This document shows positions 1-8,051 of a stretch of 48,348 nucleotides of DNA, one piece after another. A model generated the notes under the pieces. It was not told where the DNA came from. It searched no databases and was given only the letters and a program-made list of their open reading frames with translations. The stretch's first letter is position 1, and each line of letters starts with the position of its first letter. The stretch is taken from NCBI RefSeq assembly GCF_018837975.1, contig NZ_JAGSOY010000038.1, forward strand, positions 1-48,348. The letters run 5' to 3'. This DNA is from Zooshikella harenae. Its GTDB lineage: Bacteria; Pseudomonadota; Gammaproteobacteria; Pseudomonadales; Zooshikellaceae. The translations under genes and the position numbers were made by a program.

Positions 1-510
1 ACAATTAATATATATCTGACTATTATACTAAAGTCTAATATCAAATAACTTAGTAGCATTAAAACTCTTAAAACAAGCAAAAAATACGTATTTTTTACGT
101 ATCATTAACTTTTGATATGCTCTCCTCAATCATAGCCAACCCAAAATATATCCTATCAAGTCTTGACATTTATCTAATCCCTAAACATCATCATATTCAG
201 AGGTATTCATTATATGTCGTATATTAATAATCGCATACTCAGCCAATAAATATACTGTAGTTTACTCACTAAACAGCCTGATATTTAGTCAATACTATTT
301 GGCATTTTTTACTATTGCAAACCAAAATGTAAACAATTTTCAGCTCAAAGCTATATTCACGCCTGACCTGGATGTTTACTTTAGCCTGATACATTGGTTT
401 ATATACTAATTATCCATTTCACATACTATTTTCGAGGTTAGAAAGCAATAATAACTACGAACAAACGATATGTACAAATTACTTTTTAAAATGGTGCAAG
501 GAGAAGAACA
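1..510. other. AT-rich intergenic region upstream of the GMC/Tat operon
   Basis: No convincing gene is visible on either strand. A perfect 18-nt AT-rich palindrome (AAAAAATA-CG-TATTTTTT, 79-96) could be a weak hairpin but has no GC-rich stem. The last 30 bases carry a clear Shine-Dalgarno (AAGGAG) for the gene at 511. I could not fix a promoter by eye. Confidence 0.5.
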
Positions 511-1011
511 GTGAAATTTACTAGGCGACAGTTTAATGCTTCGTCAATAACTTTACTGAGTATGTTGGCAGTTCCACCAGCAATAAGCAAAGAAAAAACA
601 AACGCTAAGCGCTTTAATGAAAAAGAGTATTGTATCATTGAAAACATTGTAAATTACTTCACCCAATATTGGGGAGGTGAAACCATTACCCTTAGTACGG
701 TTAAGTACTTTATCAATGTTAAACTTGACATCGACAATAAATATTATGAAATTTATCAGTCACTTATCAATCACTATCGAATTCTATTTAACACTTATCA
801 TGACAACACAAAGGCTGTGACCAAACTGCTGTCGATAGCGAATGACGCCAAAGAAGACTCACATCTAAAGTTAGCCGCTAAAGAGTTACTACAACTTTAT
901 ATCACTCGTACAGGCTACCAGGCTTATGGATTACTGAACATTAATGGTCATATTACAAGAGGCTATCTTGATCAGCCAACCCCCTACAGGACAATAAATG
1001 ATGATGTATAA
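511..1011 (+). CDS. Tat-signal small subunit of a GMC-type dehydrogenase
   Basis: A 166-residue protein with a twin-arginine leader: TRRQF at residues 4-8, then a hydrophobic stretch and a likely cleavage near residue 26. The rest is a small helical domain of the kind found in small subunits of membrane sugar/alcohol dehydrogenases (gluconate 2-dehydrogenase subunit 3 type). It overlaps the next gene, a GMC flavoprotein without its own signal peptide, by 14 bases. In this family the small subunit carries the flavoprotein through the Tat system as a hitchhiker. The GTG start is chosen because AAGGAG lies 7-8 bases upstream and because it includes the RR motif. The assignment rests on the signal, size and partner; the body is weakly conserved to my eye. 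Confidence 0.75.
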   Translation: MKFTRRQFNASSITLLSMLAVPPAISKEKTNAKRFNEKEYCIIENIVNYFTQYWGGETITLSTVKYFINVKLDIDNKYYEIYQSLINHYRILFNTYHDNTKAVTKLLSIANDAKEDSHLKLAAKELLQLYITRTGYQAYGLLNINGHITRGYLDQPTPYRTINDDV

Positions 1012-2575
1012 GAAAACAGCTATTGTGATTGGCTCTGGAGTTGCTGGTACTTTTATTGCTACACAACTGTTGCAGTATAAACTATATGAAAAAGTCATTA
1101 TGCTGGAAGCAGGTCCAGAATTTAAAATGGGCGATTATGGCCAGTGGTTACATTACGTTACTGGTGGATCAGCACCCTACGAGTCCCATTACGATACCGA
1201 AGAAGACTTCACTGCCAAGGGTATCCAGCCTTGGTACTTAAATGGCAGCCGTATTTTTGGCAAAGGCGGCTCAACATTACATTTTGGCGGCTGGTTACCG
1301 CGGTTTAAACCAGAAGATTTTGAGCTTCATCAAAATACTGGGCGTGGAATTGACTGGCCATTTAACTATGATGAGCTTGAACCTTACTACTGCGAAGCCG
1401 AAACTTATTTAGGAGTCACGGGTGACTCTCAAAATCAAAACCCACCACGCAGTCGCCCTTTTCCTTATGAAGCAGCACCTTACCCCTTGGTTGCAAAGCC
1501 TTTTATTAAAGCTTTTGATACTTTAAGTTTATCCTATCAACACTTACCCATTACCCGCTACGGTAAAGCAGAAAATGGACATGGCAAGTGCCTAACAGCA
1601 GGAACCTGTAATTACTGTCCTGTAGACGGTAAATTTAACGGCATGCAACCCTTTCGCACACTGGACCCCCAAAGTAACTTTGAGCTTCGTCTTGAGTCTC
1701 CCGTCATCAAGTTGCTCATGTCTGCCCAAGATACAGTACAAGGTGTAAGTTATTACGATATTAAGCAACAACGTGTAAAACATCTGGAAGGAGATGCCGT
1801 TTTTATCTGTAGCGGAGCATTGGAGGCGCCTAAATTACTACTCAACTCACGTAATAAATTCTGGCCGCAAGGGATAGGTAATAACCATGATTTAGTGGGT
1901 CGTTACCTTTCAGCTAATCCATTTTTCTATGCCGCAGGACAAACAACATCAGCCAACCATTACCAATGTGAACTAGGCTTTCCTACCTTTGCCAGTCGGC
2001 ACTTTGATAGCAAAGCCTTTCAAACACAAGGTAAATTCTTTATGGCTATGGATAATGATAGCGCCCGTATTGATTTCGTGACATCCATGTTAGCAGGTAA
2101 ATCACCAGAAGCTATTCAAGCACAAATCTCAGGTCAGAAAACATTACAGCTCTTTGGCAATCTAGAACCACTTCCCTTCTGGGAAAACCGTGTTTATCCA
2201 GACAAAGAGTGGACAAAACATTTTCTCCCTAAAACGATTATCGACACACCAAAAGCAATGTATGACCCTAATATTGCTGATTTTTATGTAGAACAGATGC
2301 ATTCTGTCCTAAAAAAAATGGGGCTAGAAAATATACGTACAGGTACTTACCCACAACGTGGGGATCATGCAGCCTGTACCTGTCGTATGGCTCACTCGCC
2401 TGAGCAAGGTGTGGTAAATACAGACTTTACAGTACATGGTGTTAATAACGTGTATATTTTGAGTAATGCCATTCTACCCACCTTACCTGCAGCCAATCCT
2501 ACGCTGACATTAGTGGCGATGGGATACAAAATGATTGCGGACATGAGAAAGCAAATGCTATTACATGCAGCTTAA
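998..2575 (+). CDS. GMC family FAD-dependent oxidoreductase (sugar/alcohol dehydrogenase large subunit)
   Basis: A 525-residue flavoprotein. The FAD-binding GSGVAG lies at residues 12-17, followed by the acidic end of strand 2 (LEAGPE, about 36-41). GKGGSTLHFGG (about 88-98) is the second FAD signature. The C-terminus has the catalytic GMC pattern: His in GDHAACTCRM and Asn in AANPTLT. Cys198, Cys204 and Cys207 form C-X5-C-X2-CP, reminiscent of the [3Fe-4S] insertion of FAD-glucose/fructose dehydrogenases. There is no signal peptide, so export probably depends on the Tat partner just upstream. Three ATGs in a row (998, 1001, 1004) are possible starts; AGGA six bases before 998 favours the first. 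No cytochrome c subunit is nearby, so the electron acceptor is unknown. Confidence 0.85.
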   Translation: MMMYKKTAIVIGSGVAGTFIATQLLQYKLYEKVIMLEAGPEFKMGDYGQWLHYVTGGSAPYESHYDTEEDFTAKGIQPWYLNGSRIFGKGGSTLHFGGWLPRFKPEDFELHQNTGRGIDWPFNYDELEPYYCEAETYLGVTGDSQNQNPPRSRPFPYEAAPYPLVAKPFIKAFDTLSLSYQHLPITRYGKAENGHGKCLTAGTCNYCPVDGKFNGMQPFRTLDPQSNFELRLESPVIKLLMSAQDTVQGVSYYDIKQQRVKHLEGDAVFICSGALEAPKLLLNSRNKFWPQGIGNNHDLVGRYLSANPFFYAAGQTTSANHYQCELGFPTFASRHFDSKAFQTQGKFFMAMDNDSARIDFVTSMLAGKSPEAIQAQISGQKTLQLFGNLEPLPFWENRVYPDKEWTKHFLPKTIIDTPKAMYDPNIADFYVEQMHSVLKKMGLENIRTGTYPQRGDHAACTCRMAHSPEQGVVNTDFTVHGVNNVYILSNAILPTLPAANPTLTLVAMGYKMIADMRKQMLLHAA

Positions 2576-2599
2576 TTTTTAAGCTATCAGCTAAAAATT
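2574..2599 (+). terminator. Possible weak terminator after the GMC gene
   Basis: An AT-rich hairpin: AATTTTTAAGCT pairs with AGCTAAAAATT across a 3-base loop with one bulged A. It starts on the stop codon and is followed by a modest T-rich stretch. The stem is poor in GC, so termination strength is doubtful. Confidence 0.3.
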
Positions 2600-2880
2600 T
2601 GCTATTTTAAATGGCTTTGATATAAAATTGCGAAAATTTTTGTCGCTGTTTAGATAATAAACAACCATTTAAATAATAAAACAACCTAATTAGCAAATCG
2701 TTACAACATAATATGCTTTATATCCTTTTCAAATGCTTCGTCACTCGACGTTGCTCCGCGCAAATGCCTGATGAAGCGTTGCTCGGAGCCTGAAAGCAAA
2801 AAGCTTTAATAATCTTCATCAACTCATACACTTGGAATGCACTATTGTGTAGGCTTGTGTTTGACTTGAAAAAGGAGATT

Positions 2881-2919
2881 AAAAAGGGTCCATGACGTTT
2901 CGTCATGGACCCTTTTTTT
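2881..2919 (+). terminator. Strong intrinsic terminator/attenuator 1
   Basis: A perfect 17-bp stem, 2881-2897 with 2901-2917, closes a 3-base loop. The core is AGGGTCCATGACG and the right arm runs into seven Ts. Its A-tract makes it potentially bidirectional. It lies about 300 bases after the GMC gene and 100 bases before the ABC-F gene, which fits attenuation of the latter better than termination of the former. Confidence 0.8.
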
Positions 2920-2927
2920 ATTCCTGA
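2892..2927 (+). CDS. Candidate leader peptide MTFRHGPFFYS inside attenuator 1
   Basis: ATG at 2892 opens an 11-codon frame ending in TGA at 2925-2927. AAGGAG at 2872-2877 precedes it by 14 bases, longer than ideal. The frame runs through the terminator hairpin, so a ribosome on it would keep the hairpin from forming. Leader peptides of similar size precede known ABC-F and erm genes, but I do not recognise this sequence, and it may be chance. Confidence 0.25.
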   Translation: MTFRHGPFFYS

Positions 2928-2963
2928 AAAGGAATCGCAACAGTTGTTTTTTTTAAGCAATTC

Positions 2964-3006
2964 AAAGCAAAGGGTCTGCAGATAATGCAAACCCTTCGCT
3001 TTTTTT
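2964..3006 (+). terminator. Intrinsic terminator/attenuator 2, abutting the ribosome site
   Basis: AAAGCAAAGGGT (2964-2975) pairs with ACCCTTCGCTTT (2991-3002) with one A-C mismatch. An inner TGCA/TGCA pair caps the loop, and a run of Ts extends to 3006. GGAG, the ribosome site of the ABC-F gene, follows immediately at 3007-3010. A terminator directly against a Shine-Dalgarno makes sense only if it is conditional. Confidence 0.7.
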
Positions 3007-3018
3007 GGAGTTGTTGAA

Positions 3019-4560
3019 ATGAGCCTTTTATGTGTAACTGAACTTAATTACCAGATAGCAAGTAAGATGCTATATCACGAAGCAAGCCTGACACTACATA
3101 AAAATGAACATATGGGCATAGTCGGTAAAAATGGCACAGGAAAAAGTACGCTATTAAAAATAATCACTGCAGAAATAACGGCTGATAGTGGCAATGTACA
3201 TTGGCAGTCCAATAGTAAAGTAGGCTATCTTGATCAACATGCCCAAATCGATGATTCGTTAACTGTTATTGAATACTTGCACACTGCGTTTGCTCATTTG
3301 GCAAAACTTGAAGACCAAATGATCGAACTTTATTCTAATCCTCCGACCAATAAGACAGATGAAGCTTATAAAAAAGCAGCGAATATTCAGCTTTTACTTG
3401 AGCAAGAAGGTTATTACACCGCTGAAAATACAATTGCCAAAGTTGTTCTTGGCTTAGGTCTCAATGCTTTTGGGCTAAATACTCAAATAGGTCGTTTAAG
3501 CGGAGGACAACGCGCGAAAGTTATTTTAGCGAAATTGCTGATTGAATCACCTGATGTACTGCTGCTCGATGAACCCACAAACTTCCTCGATGTGCAGCAT
3601 ATTAAGTGGTTAGAAATTTTCCTCACTGGATATAAAGGCGCATTAATTCTGGTATCACATGACACACGTTTTTTGGATAAAATCGTTACATCAATATGTG
3701 ATATCGACAACCGTAAACTAACAAAATATCGAGGGAATTATTCAGCGTTTCTTACTCAAAAAGAACAAGCGATCCAACACAGTGTTGTTAAACATGAAAA
3801 ATTAAAACAGAAAAAAGCTAAACTTGAAAACTACATAAACCGAAATGCTGCCGGAGTGAATGCTCGAATAGCAAAAGGCCGAAAGAAAATGCTAGCAAGA
3901 ATTACCTTACAAGAACACCCTGTTCTTCATGAAAAGCTTGATTTTGACTTTCCCGCTTCCAAACTTGCTGGACACGAAGCGTTAACGACAAAACAACTTG
4001 AAGTAGGCTATAACCACTCTCTTTTACCTGCGATAACCTTGTCGCTGGCTACGGGTGAAAAGCTGGCAATCAAAGGCTTTAATGGTATTGGTAAATCAAC
4101 ATTATTAAAAACATTGGTCCATCAAGTTTCAGCTCTGTCGGGCTCATATCAGTATGGTCCGCAAACAGTCATTGGCTATTTCAGACAGGATTTACACTGG
4201 GACTCTCCTCAGTTGAGTCCCTTACAATTAATAGCTCAGTGGCATCAAAACCTTAAGCCTGGTGCAATTCGTAGCTTACTTGCTCGTTGTGGAATCAAGG
4301 ACGATCAAGCGGTACAACCTGTTCACTCTCTAAGTGGTGGAGAACAGACACGGGTTAAATTATGTCATTTAATGGCTTCTCCTAGGAGCATATTAATTCT
4401 TGATGAGCCAACGACGCATCTTGATGCACATGCCAAAGAGAACCTTAAAAAAGCCATACAAAACTTTAAAGGTAGTGTAATTCTGGTTTGTCACGAAGTG
4501 GACTTTTATTCTGCATGGATCGACCACGAGCTGAATATCACTGAGTTTGTACAAAGGTAA
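3019..4560 (+). CDS. ABC-F family ATPase (possible ribosome-protection protein)
   Basis: A 513-residue soluble protein with two fused ATPase cassettes and no membrane segment. The first cassette has Walker A GKNGTGKST (about 36-44), signature LSGGQ (about 160) and Walker B LLLDEPTNFLD (about 181-191). The second has GFNGIGKST (about 353), LSGGE (about 438) and LILDEPTTHLD (about 460). The charged linker between them, residues 245-305 (INRNAAGVNARIAKGRKK), is the P-site tRNA-interaction motif region. ABC-F proteins bind the ribosomal E site; some dislodge antibiotics and others regulate translation. The attenuator-like leader and the co-transcribed Mef-like exporter support a resistance role. 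It could still be a housekeeping paralogue. GGAG lies eight bases before the ATG. Confidence 0.9.
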   Translation: MSLLCVTELNYQIASKMLYHEASLTLHKNEHMGIVGKNGTGKSTLLKIITAEITADSGNVHWQSNSKVGYLDQHAQIDDSLTVIEYLHTAFAHLAKLEDQMIELYSNPPTNKTDEAYKKAANIQLLLEQEGYYTAENTIAKVVLGLGLNAFGLNTQIGRLSGGQRAKVILAKLLIESPDVLLLDEPTNFLDVQHIKWLEIFLTGYKGALILVSHDTRFLDKIVTSICDIDNRKLTKYRGNYSAFLTQKEQAIQHSVVKHEKLKQKKAKLENYINRNAAGVNARIAKGRKKMLARITLQEHPVLHEKLDFDFPASKLAGHEALTTKQLEVGYNHSLLPAITLSLATGEKLAIKGFNGIGKSTLLKTLVHQVSALSGSYQYGPQTVIGYFRQDLHWDSPQLSPLQLIAQWHQNLKPGAIRSLLARCGIKDDQAVQPVHSLSGGEQTRVKLCHLMASPRSILILDEPTTHLDAHAKENLKKAIQNFKGSVILVCHEVDFYSAWIDHELNITEFVQR

Positions 4561-4565
4561 TACTT

Positions 4566-5090
4566 ATGAGCGAAAACATTCCAATTTCATCATATTGGAA
4601 GCAAACTACAGTGTTATTTCTTTCTGCTCAATTTATATCACTGTTAGGATCATCCATTGTTCAGCATGCCATCATTTGGCATATTGTCATCAATACTTCT
4701 TCAGGCGCTATGGTGGCTATCTCAACGATTTGCGGGTTCCTCCCGCAAATCGCCATTTCTTTTTATGCCGGCCCATGGTTAGACCGGTTTGATAAAAAAC
4801 GAGTCAATATGATGTCTGATGGGTTAATTGCATTAGCAACAGCAATGATTTTTATTTCATTTATTTTGGGCTTTAAATCAATCTGGTTATTATTTCTTGC
4901 CTTGATTTTCCGCTCATTAGGCACAGGCATTCAAACCCCTGCTGTTAATGCAATGATTCCCTTAATGGTGCCCAGAGAGCACTTAGTTAGGGTCAATGGT
5001 CTACTCAGCAGCTTTAACGCACTGACCATGTTGATGTCTCCTGTTATTAGTGCAAGTATCTATGCAACTAAAGTTTCACCATTTCAGTAA
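4566..5090 (+). pseudogene. Truncated MFS efflux pump, N-terminal part only (Mef-like)
   Basis: The 174 residues correspond to the first five or so membrane helices of a 12-helix drug exporter of about 400 residues. The loop 2-3 motif (GPWLDRFDKKR, about 69-79) and the GTGIQTPAVNAMIPLMVP stretch resemble Mef macrolide pumps. The gene starts five bases after the ABC-F stop; AAAGGT in the end of that gene serves as ribosome site, so the two are probably translationally coupled. Coding similarity stops at IYAT. The last residues and the stop codon are supplied by the left arm of the palindrome at 5068-5132, and no downstream half survives. It is almost surely non-functional as a pump. Confidence 0.8.
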
Positions 5091-5132
5091 CAAAAAAGCC
5101 CCTTTTTTGATACTGAAATGGTGAAACTTTAG
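5068..5132. mobile_element. 65-bp near-perfect palindrome, MITE-like, flanked by TA
   Basis: A 22-base arm (5068-5089, CTAAAGTTTC...TTCAGTA) is perfectly complementary to 5111-5132. Inside, after one A-A mismatch, CAAAAAAG pairs with CTTTTTTG around a CCC loop, giving about 30 pairs. TA at 5069-5070 and 5130-5131 could be the target duplication of a Tc1/mariner-IS630 type miniature element. It interrupts the MFS gene and provides its stop codon. It could alternatively be an oversized terminator, but no T-run follows the outer arm. Confidence 0.55.
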
Positions 5133-5176
5133 CTAAGTGAATTACGTGTATAAGTATTAAATAATGGAAATACACA

Positions 5177-5927
5177 ATGTTAAAACGATTGCTACTCTTT
5201 ACCCTAATATTCTCCTGTCAACTTCATGCTGAAACGATTCGTTTATTAACCTTGTCCTTTCCTCCATACGCTTATGTTGAGTCAGGTGAAGTTAAAGGTT
5301 TTGTCGTCGATATAGTTAAAGAAACTATGGCGAGAATGAAACAAAAATACGAGTTAGTCGTTCAACCCTGGGCTCTCCCTGCATGAGATGAAAACAGGTA
5401 AAGGCGATGGGTTATTCCCTATGTTTATTACTGATGACCGGATTTATTTCACAGCGTATTCAGCTAAACCTTTAACATATGAATATAAATCATTATTCAT
5501 ACACGCTAATCATGATATCCATTTTGATGGTGACCTTGCGCTTTTGGGACAATATCATTTTTGCCGTGTGCGTGGTTACAGTTCAGGCCCTGTTTTTGAT
5601 CAGGCGGAGCTTAATGGCACCCTCCCTTACGTTGATCTTGCAAATTCCTCATTACAAAATATTCAAAAAATACTCCATAGCCGTTGTCAGATTTTAGTTG
5701 ATGATAAAAACGTTGTAGCTTACTTATTGAAACGCTTAGGACAGAGTGATCAATTATCGCTTTTGGTGGATCTTGAACGCATTCCAAGCCATATGGGATT
5801 TTCTAAGTTCGGACATGCCAGCGACCTCGTCAAACGTTTTGACGAAGCTCATCAAGCAATGATTCAAGATGGAACCATTGATAATATTCTTTCTCACTAT
5901 TTAGGAAAAATGATACAGCAGCAATAA
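5177..5927 (+). pseudogene. Frameshifted periplasmic solute-binding protein (SBP_bac_3 family)
   Basis: The first part (5177-5386) has a signal peptide ending near LHA, then the typical opening of family 3 binding proteins (IRLLTLSFPPYAYVESG, KGFVVDIVKE) and stops after VVQPWALPA. The rest continues one base later in frame, from LHEMKTGKGDGLFPMF through to GKMIQQQ at 5927. Joined, the two would make a full-length protein of about 245 residues. The shift lies between about 5370 and 5388. It is a one-base insertion or two-base deletion, or a sequencing error. No permease or ATPase is adjacent, as is common for this expanded family. It follows the palindrome directly and faces a paralogue across a 50-bp gap. 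Confidence 0.75.
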
Positions 5928-5976
5928 TATCACAAGAAAAAGTATTCTAAACATAGATTTAACAAAGCATACTTAT

Positions 5977-6789
5977 TCATTGCGTATATAACGTTTCATA
6001 CTTAGCATGAATTTCATCCAACACACCTTCATATTTTAAACGTAATAATTCATGATTTATTTTTGTATAAAGTTCAAAAGCGCGCGGAGATTTTTTTGAT
6101 ATAAAAAAGTGAAGTGTTTCAGACTTAATCACTTTAATTCGTGCTGCTCTAATTGTCTCAGGTACATTATGCTTTTCGATAAGTTTTAATCCATAACCAA
6201 CTTGTATTGCTAAAGGCATAATTTGACATCGATTTGACTCTAGCATTTTAAAACCAGCGATTATTGTTGGCACGCGGATAAAATCTGACTCACGGGTTAA
6301 ACCATACTCTTTATAAAAGTATCCCAAAACACCACATACTGAATCAAATTTTTGCAATATTTCTATATTATCAACATTTATATCCGCAGTGAAATGTGCA
6401 TTAGAATAAAAAACAGCAGGATAAATTTCACTAAAAGGAGAAGTCACGTAGTACTTTTCAGCCCTTTCTAACGTATACGAACCTGTAGAAAACATCTCAT
6501 AACGTTTTCGTTTATTGAATTTAGCAACTTCAAATAAACACCTCTTCCAAGGAATATGATCAATATGATAGTTCAAATTAAGTGCTTCAAAAACAACTGT
6601 CAACGTATCATTGGTAATACCTATTATTTTTTTTGAAACCTTGTTATTTATTCGTTCATAATAAGTGTAAGGTGGATATTCAACATCATCGTCACATATT
6701 TTTACTTCCTTAGCGTATACATAAGACACATTTGTTGTCCATAATAATCCAACAAACATAGGAAATATTAATATTTGTGGTTGAAGCAT
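5977..6789 (-). CDS. Periplasmic solute-binding-like protein (SBP_bac_3 family)
   Basis: A 270-residue protein with an N-terminal signal peptide (cleavage near VYA-KEV, about residue 26). The family-like opening DVEYPPYTYYE is followed by an aromatic, charged two-lobe binding fold. Segments such as YEMFSTGSYTLERAEKYYVTSP match the part where these proteins describe the test substrate. Transport genes are absent nearby, so it may be an orphan binding protein feeding a distant transporter or a sensor. It converges on the frameshifted paralogue at 5177-5927. AAAGGTG lies about ten bases before the start. The ligand cannot be told. Confidence 0.75.
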   Translation of the reverse strand: MLQPQILIFPMFVGLLWTTNVSYVYAKEVKICDDDVEYPPYTYYERINNKVSKKIIGITNDTLTVVFEALNLNYHIDHIPWKRCLFEVAKFNKRKRYEMFSTGSYTLERAEKYYVTSPFSEIYPAVFYSNAHFTADINVDNIEILQKFDSVCGVLGYFYKEYGLTRESDFIRVPTIIAGFKMLESNRCQIMPLAIQVGYGLKLIEKHNVPETIRAARIKVIKSETLHFFISKKSPRAFELYTKINHELLRLKYEGVLDEIHAKYETLYTQ

Positions 6790-7227
6790 TCTTAATACAC
6801 CTTTAACAAAATACCCTTAGTAAACACTTCTGACAAACTAAGAATAGCTTTATTAAACATATTACAAAAACCGAATACTTGTTTAAAACACTATTCCATA
6901 AACATCTTTATCGTTCACCCTTACTAAATCCCATTAACTACGACAATTTACGACATCAAAAACATTAAATACTAATAAATCTTCAATACAAAATTCACCT
7001 CACTCATTCAATTCTTACATATATTTTATTGTAACCTCTTACCCAAGTTAAACAATGGGTTTTAAAAAGTGATGCTGTAACGATACTTGTTAACCACTGT
7101 TTAACGAAACAACCAACTTTTTCCTAATCAGTCAGAAAAACCATTTCCCTGGCCCCTTAGTTTATCGTAGAGTTTAAATCAACCTACAATAGAACTTTAT
7201 TAACATCTACATCAAGGAAAGATGACC
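6790..7227. other. AT-rich divergent intergenic region
   Basis: This spacer separates two divergent genes and must hold both promoters. I see no gene, no strong hairpin and no recognisable operator. AAGGA at 7214-7218 is the ribosome site for the gene at 7228. Confidence 0.4.
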
Positions 7228-7902
7228 ATGAAAATATCAAAACACTTAATCCACAAAACCTTTTTATTATTACCAGCATTAGCACTAGCAACCTCAGCTT
7301 TAGCCAGCAACAACATCCCTGTCACTATCGATATAGTTAAAAACTCTGGCTCAGGCTGTCCATCTGGAACCGTCGCAGCCACAGTTGCACCTGATGGAAA
7401 ATCATTTGTGTTAGGTTTTGATGCTTATATTGCTGAAGTAGGCCCTAATATCCCAAACCGAGAAGGCCGTAAAAATTGTACGCTTACCGCACAACTTAAT
7501 ATTCCTAATGGCTACGCTTTTACTATCGTTGATGTCAATTATCGAGGATATGCTGCACTTGAAGAGGGCGTAAACGCGCTTCAGCAATCACGTTATTTCT
7601 TTGCTGGTTACCCTCAAGAAGCCCGTTTAAAGACCGAGTTTAATGGTCCTTATGATGATAATTACCTGATCAGTGATCGTTTAGGCTTACACTCTGTTGT
7701 TTGGTCAAGCTGTGGAGCCAAAGAGCCAGTGGTTGTATCAACAGAGCTGCGGGTTAATAATAATGGAAATACCAATGCTAGAGGCTTAATTACTACAGAT
7801 ACTATAGATGGCAAACTTACCCATCAGTATGGTATTCAGTTTAGAGCATGTAATATGAATTCAACTCACACAACAACAACTGATACTCCTGACTATTTTT
7901 AA
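7228..7902 (+). CDS. Secreted DUF4360 domain protein
   Basis: A secreted protein of 224 residues. The signal peptide ends near ALA-SNN (about residue 27). The mature part opens with a GSGCPSGTVAATVAPDG motif and continues with RKNCTLTAQLNIPNGYAF and VDVNYRGYAAL, the pattern of DUF4360. That domain occurs in fungi and secreting bacteria and has no settled function. Several Cys residues (in GSGCP, RKNC, SSCGA and RACN) suggest disulfides outside the cytoplasm. The ATG at 7228 is preferred over 7222 because AAGGA sits nine bases before it but only three before the other. It converges on the DUF1566 gene with a palindrome between their ends. Confidence 0.8.
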   Translation: MKISKHLIHKTFLLLPALALATSALASNNIPVTIDIVKNSGSGCPSGTVAATVAPDGKSFVLGFDAYIAEVGPNIPNREGRKNCTLTAQLNIPNGYAFTIVDVNYRGYAALEEGVNALQQSRYFFAGYPQEARLKTEFNGPYDDNYLISDRLGLHSVVWSSCGAKEPVVVSTELRVNNNGNTNARGLITTDTIDGKLTHQYGIQFRACNMNSTHTTTTDTPDYF

Positions 7903-7971
7903 CCTTATTCTTAATTAGTTCATCCTATTAAGAAGCCAAGATCATGTCATTTTAAATCATCATTAATTGCT

Positions 7972-7999
7972 GGGCACCTCTAAAAATTTAGAGGTGCCC
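7972..7999. repeat. Palindrome of the GGGCAYCKCTAAAAAT family, copy 1
   Basis: GGGCACCTCTAAA pairs perfectly with TTTAGAGGTGCCC across AA. It sits between two convergent genes and could end transcription from both sides, but it lacks a T-run. Related palindromes at 26011-26048 and 32034-32080 suggest a dispersed element rather than a private terminator. Confidence 0.6.
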
Positions 8000-8051
8000 T
8001 GTTGCCAGAATCGATTTATTTTCCGGCAATATATTCAAGAAAATCTCACAT

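Larger units (their letters stand above)
2700..3018 (+). promoter_or_regulatory. Long leader with alternative hairpins and two terminators ahead of the ABC-F gene
   Basis: This roughly 300-base leader holds three structured blocks. At 2733-2797, ATGCTTCGTCA can pair with TGATGAAGCGT (with wobbles) or GCTCCG with CGGAGC; these folds exclude each other. The second and third blocks are intrinsic-terminator-like hairpins at 2881-2919 and 2964-3006. Two short reading frames are present: 2733-2771 (13 codons with stop, no clear ribosome site) and 2892-2927 (11 residues, inside the first terminator). A -10-like TAATAT near 2710 could start the transcript. Inducible ABC-F resistance genes are known to use ribosome-stalling attenuation of this kind. 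That this leader does so is inference. Confidence 0.55.

Noticed and set aside
79-96. AAAAAATACGTATTTTTT palindrome as a terminator
   Set aside because: There is almost no GC in the stem and no upstream gene visible to terminate.
2718-2990. A 90-residue minus-strand frame across the ABC-F leader
   Set aside because: It runs through both terminator hairpins and has no ribosome site; the composition is that of the hairpins.
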